Part shown: positions 61,821-64,000 of the stretch, in pieces
Numbering within the stretch: position 1 is the stretch's first letter
Layout of the letters: each line of letters begins with the position of its first letter
NCBI RefSeq assembly: GCF_041447285.1
Contig: NZ_JBGMEB010000005.1
Location: 62,001 to 126,000 of the forward strand
Length of the DNA stretch: 64,000 nt
Reading direction: 5' to 3'
DNA from: Methanomethylovorans sp041447285
GTDB lineage: Archaea > Halobacteriota > Methanosarcinia > Methanosarcinales > Methanosarcinaceae
Program-made: the position numbers and the translations under genes
Notes under the pieces: model-generated
Told to the model about the DNA's origin: nothing
What the model saw: the letters and a program-made list of their open reading frames with translations, nothing else
Database searches by the model: none

Positions 61821-63362
61821 ATGGTAGAATCTAAAAAACCTTTACTGCTTATGATTCTTGATGGGTGGGGCTATGACCCAGAGCTCAGAGGAAATGCTAT
61901 TCTGGCTGCAAAAACACCGGTTCTGGATTCTCTTTTGGAAACATATCCTTCTACTTTTCTTGAAGCGTCAGGGGAAAGTGTTGGGCTTCCTGCAGGCCAG
62001 ATGGGCAATTCTGAAGTAGGGCATCTCAACATTGGTGCAGGGAGGATTGTTTATCAGGATCTGACACGAATTAATAGATCTATTGAAAGTGGTGAGATTT
62101 TTAACAATCCAGTACTTCTTGATGCAATTGAAAATGTTAAGAAAAATGGTTCTAACCTGCATTTAATGGGTCTTTTTTCGTATGGGGGAGTACATAGCCA
62201 CATGACCCACTTAAAAGGTCTTATAAAAGTTGCCGAAAACCAAGGATTATCCAAGGTTTATATTCATGCTTTTCTTGATGGTAGGGATGTGCCCCCCAAG
62301 CAGGCTCTTTGCGATATGGAAGAGTTTCAGCGAATGTATTCTAAAAGAAAGAATGCTGTCATTGCTACTGTTTCAGGAAGATACTATGCTATGGACAGAG
62401 ATAAGCGCTGGGATAGGGTAAAACTTGCTTATGATGCGTTAGTCTTAGGTGAAGGTCTCAGATCTAAAGATCCTGTTTCTGCAATCAAAGATGCATACGA
62501 TAGAGGCGAAAATGATGAGTTCGTCAAGCCCACAGTAATTCTAGATGAAAGTGGTCAACCTCTTGTTACTATTAAGGACAACGATTCTGTAATTTTCTTC
62601 AATTTCAGGCCGGATAGAGCACGCCAGCTTACTTATTGTTTTGTAGACGAGTGTTTTGAAGGGTTTGAAAGAAATCTTCATCCAAATGTTTATTATGTAT
62701 GCATGTCCGAATATGATGAAAAACTAGATATTCCCCTTGTTTTTCCAACAGAGTTAATAGATAGTACTTTGGGGCAGGTTCTCAGCAATCATGGTCTGAA
62801 ACAATTAAGAATAGCTGAGACTGAAAAATATGCTCATGTTACTTTTTTCCTCAATGGGGGTGTCGAGCAGCAGAATGCTGGTGAGGACAGATTGCTTGTC
62901 CCATCACCTAAGGTAGCTACCTATGATCTTAAACCACAAATGAGTGCTTATGAGGTTACTGATAAGCTTGTGGAACAAATCAAATCGGGATCTTATGATG
63001 TAATAATAGTCAACTATGCCAACATGGACATGGTGGGCCATACGGGTCTCTTTGATGCTGCCGTAGAAGCGGTGCAAACTGTTGATACTTGTGTAGGAAA
63101 GGTAGTTGATGCCATAATAGGGGCAGGAAGCTCTGTAATTATTACTGCTGATCATGGCAATGCTGAAAAAATGTTAGACCTAGTTTCCGGTGCTCCACAT
63201 ACGGCCCATACTTCTAATCCGGTACGTTGTATCTATGTCTCCGAAGAGAACGGTGTGAAGCTTCACAAAGGCAAGTTGTCGGACATTGCTCCGACAATGC
63301 TTGAGATACTAAATATTCCAAAACCAATAGAAATGACTGGGAAGTCGCTTCTTATAAAGTGA
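61821..63362 (+). CDS. gpmI: 2,3-bisphosphoglycerate-independent phosphoglycerate mutase
   Basis: This interconverts 3- and 2-phosphoglycerate in glycolysis and gluconeogenesis. The 513-residue alkaline-phosphatase-fold enzyme has MILDGWGYDPE with a metal Asp, the catalytic Ser in GQMGNSEVGHLNIG, and the second metal site (ITADHGNAEKM and HTAHTSNPVR). It is of the bacterial GpmI length, not the shorter archaeal ApgM type, so it was perhaps acquired from bacteria. Its stop is two bases from the stop of the convergent FEN-1 gene. Confidence 0.96.
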   Translation: MVESKKPLLLMILDGWGYDPELRGNAILAAKTPVLDSLLETYPSTFLEASGESVGLPAGQMGNSEVGHLNIGAGRIVYQDLTRINRSIESGEIFNNPVLLDAIENVKKNGSNLHLMGLFSYGGVHSHMTHLKGLIKVAENQGLSKVYIHAFLDGRDVPPKQALCDMEEFQRMYSKRKNAVIATVSGRYYAMDRDKRWDRVKLAYDALVLGEGLRSKDPVSAIKDAYDRGENDEFVKPTVILDESGQPLVTIKDNDSVIFFNFRPDRARQLTYCFVDECFEGFERNLHPNVYYVCMSEYDEKLDIPLVFPTELIDSTLGQVLSNHGLKQLRIAETEKYAHVTFFLNGGVEQQNAGEDRLLVPSPKVATYDLKPQMSAYEVTDKLVEQIKSGSYDVIIVNYANMDMVGHTGLFDAAVEAVQTVDTCVGKVVDAIIGAGSSVIITADHGNAEKMLDLVSGAPHTAHTSNPVRCIYVSEENGVKLHKGKLSDIAPTMLEILNIPKPIEMTGKSLLIK

Positions 63363-63364
63363 TA

Positions 63365-64000
63365 TTAGAACCATTGGTCCAGGGTTCGTTGTCCTGGGCC
63401 ACTGATCGTTTCCAGTCTTTCACAGGCCTTTATTACTCTTTCTTTTGAAAAATCATGCTCTTGGCAAAGGAATTCAATTATTGCTTCACTATCAGGTTTT
63501 TTCCATTTGAGGCTGTAATTGTCTATTACAGGAGGGTTTAAAAAAATTTCTTTTATCTCTTGGATGTTTTCTATATTCTGGCCAACTAACTCTAACACCT
63601 TTTCGATGCTTCCGTGCTCTTTTACAAGTTTAAACGCTTTTTTTGGCCCGATCTTCTCAAGTCCAGGGTTGTAATCAGTACCTACGCATAATGCAATATC
63701 TAGTAGTTGTGATCGATCAATTCCAAGTTCTGTAAGGTTATCTTCAAGTACCATTACTTCAGGTTTTACATCCACAAATATATTTTTCTTTGGCAGTTTT
63801 CGTTTGCCTGTGATTGTCAGGTTTCTTACAACTGCAGGAGCCCCAAAAAGTAATGAATCATAATCTTGTGAAGCAACATAATTTGCATTTCCTGTTGCCA
63901 CCATGTGGGCAGCCTGCGCCTCTCCTTCCGAAGGGGCATCCACCCAGGGAATTCCCATAGCCAAAAGAAGTCTTCTGGAATCATCAGCTATCTCGCGGGT
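63365..64000 (-). CDS. fen: Flap endonuclease 1, C-terminal part
   Basis: The C-terminal 211 or so residues of the structure-specific 5' nuclease that removes flaps in replication and repair; the N-terminus lies beyond the window. The XPG-I acidic segment DAPSEGEAQAAHM gives metal ligands. ASQDYDSLLFGAP follows, then CVGTDYNPGLEKIGPKKAF, the helix-three-turn-helix that grips DNA. The C-terminus RTLDQWF is the PCNA-binding motif QxxLxxWF. Confidence 0.95.
   Translation of the reverse strand, partial: TREIADDSRRLLLAMGIPWVDAPSEGEAQAAHMVATGNANYVASQDYDSLLFGAPAVVRNLTITGKRKLPKKNIFVDVKPEVMVLEDNLTELGIDRSQLLDIALCVGTDYNPGLEKIGPKKAFKLVKEHGSIEKVLELVGQNIENIQEIKEIFLNPPVIDNYSLKWKKPDSEAIIEFLCQEHDFSKERVIKACERLETISGPGQRTLDQWF

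Overview
The window looks like a chromosomal segment of a methylotrophic methanogenic archaeon of the Methanosarcinaceae. The basis is an archaeal-type S-adenosylmethionine synthetase, CTP-dependent riboflavin kinase, FEN-1, PurP, archaeal UMP kinase, Trm-G10 tRNA methyltransferase, a FilR1 (DUF1724) regulator, PGF-CTERM surface proteins, LytS-type multi-PAS histidine kinases and a corrinoid-protein relative. Genus cannot be settled by eye (Methanolobus, Methanomethylovorans or similar). Base composition is moderately AT-rich and fairly even. I see no insertion sequence, prophage, CRISPR array or integrase.

Layout. 1-3.7 kb: the hisG-hisA start, S-adenosylmethionine synthetase, tRNA-Tyr with an intron, tRNA-Asp and a flavodoxin. 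3.9-7.7 kb: a cupin, a membrane sensor kinase and a small methyltransferase. 7.8-21.4 kb: a run of minus-strand exported proteins: a thioester alpha-2-macroglobulin lipoprotein, a second lipoprotein, and two duplicated LVIVD-propeller/FN3/PGF-CTERM proteins, each preceded by a small overlapping reading frame. 21.6-34.3 kb: housekeeping genes (a CysRS paralogue, WrbA, an Obg/YchF GTPase, a cis-prenyltransferase relative, RimI, an AAA ATPase with a metallo-hydrolase, an ABC-2 exporter, a fasciclin protein, the riboflavin pair rbkR-ribB and a cyclophilin), with tRNA-Arg and tRNA-Pro.

34.5-37.6 kb: a compact operon of five overlapping genes for pilin-like single-pass proteins. This is the best candidate here for an under-described system. 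37.7-43.4 kb: ferredoxin, asd, an exported protein, pyrH, and a secreted protein with a MacB/LolD-type ABC transporter. 43.4-50.5 kb: a coiled-coil protein, a degenerate corrinoid-protein relative, leuB-leuD, a HerA-like ATPase, an FAD oxidoreductase and purP. 50.6-64 kb: a membrane-bound wHTH protein, truA, a YgjP-like peptidase, a TPR lipoprotein, a Trm-G10 enzyme, a PAPS-reductase-family Fe-S protein, purH, a FilR1 regulator, a UbiA-type prenyltransferase, gpmI and the C-terminal part of FEN-1.

How they fit together. Amino acid (his, leu, asd), purine (purP, purH), pyrimidine (pyrH), riboflavin and SAM biosynthesis sit next to translation genes (tRNAs, truA, Trm-G10, RimI). Between these lie large envelope modules: the surface-protein island, two ABC exporters, the pilin-like operon and sensor proteins. 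Many promoters place a TATA box about 25 bases before the start codon, which suggests leaderless mRNAs. Several genes end in stem-loops followed by T-runs.
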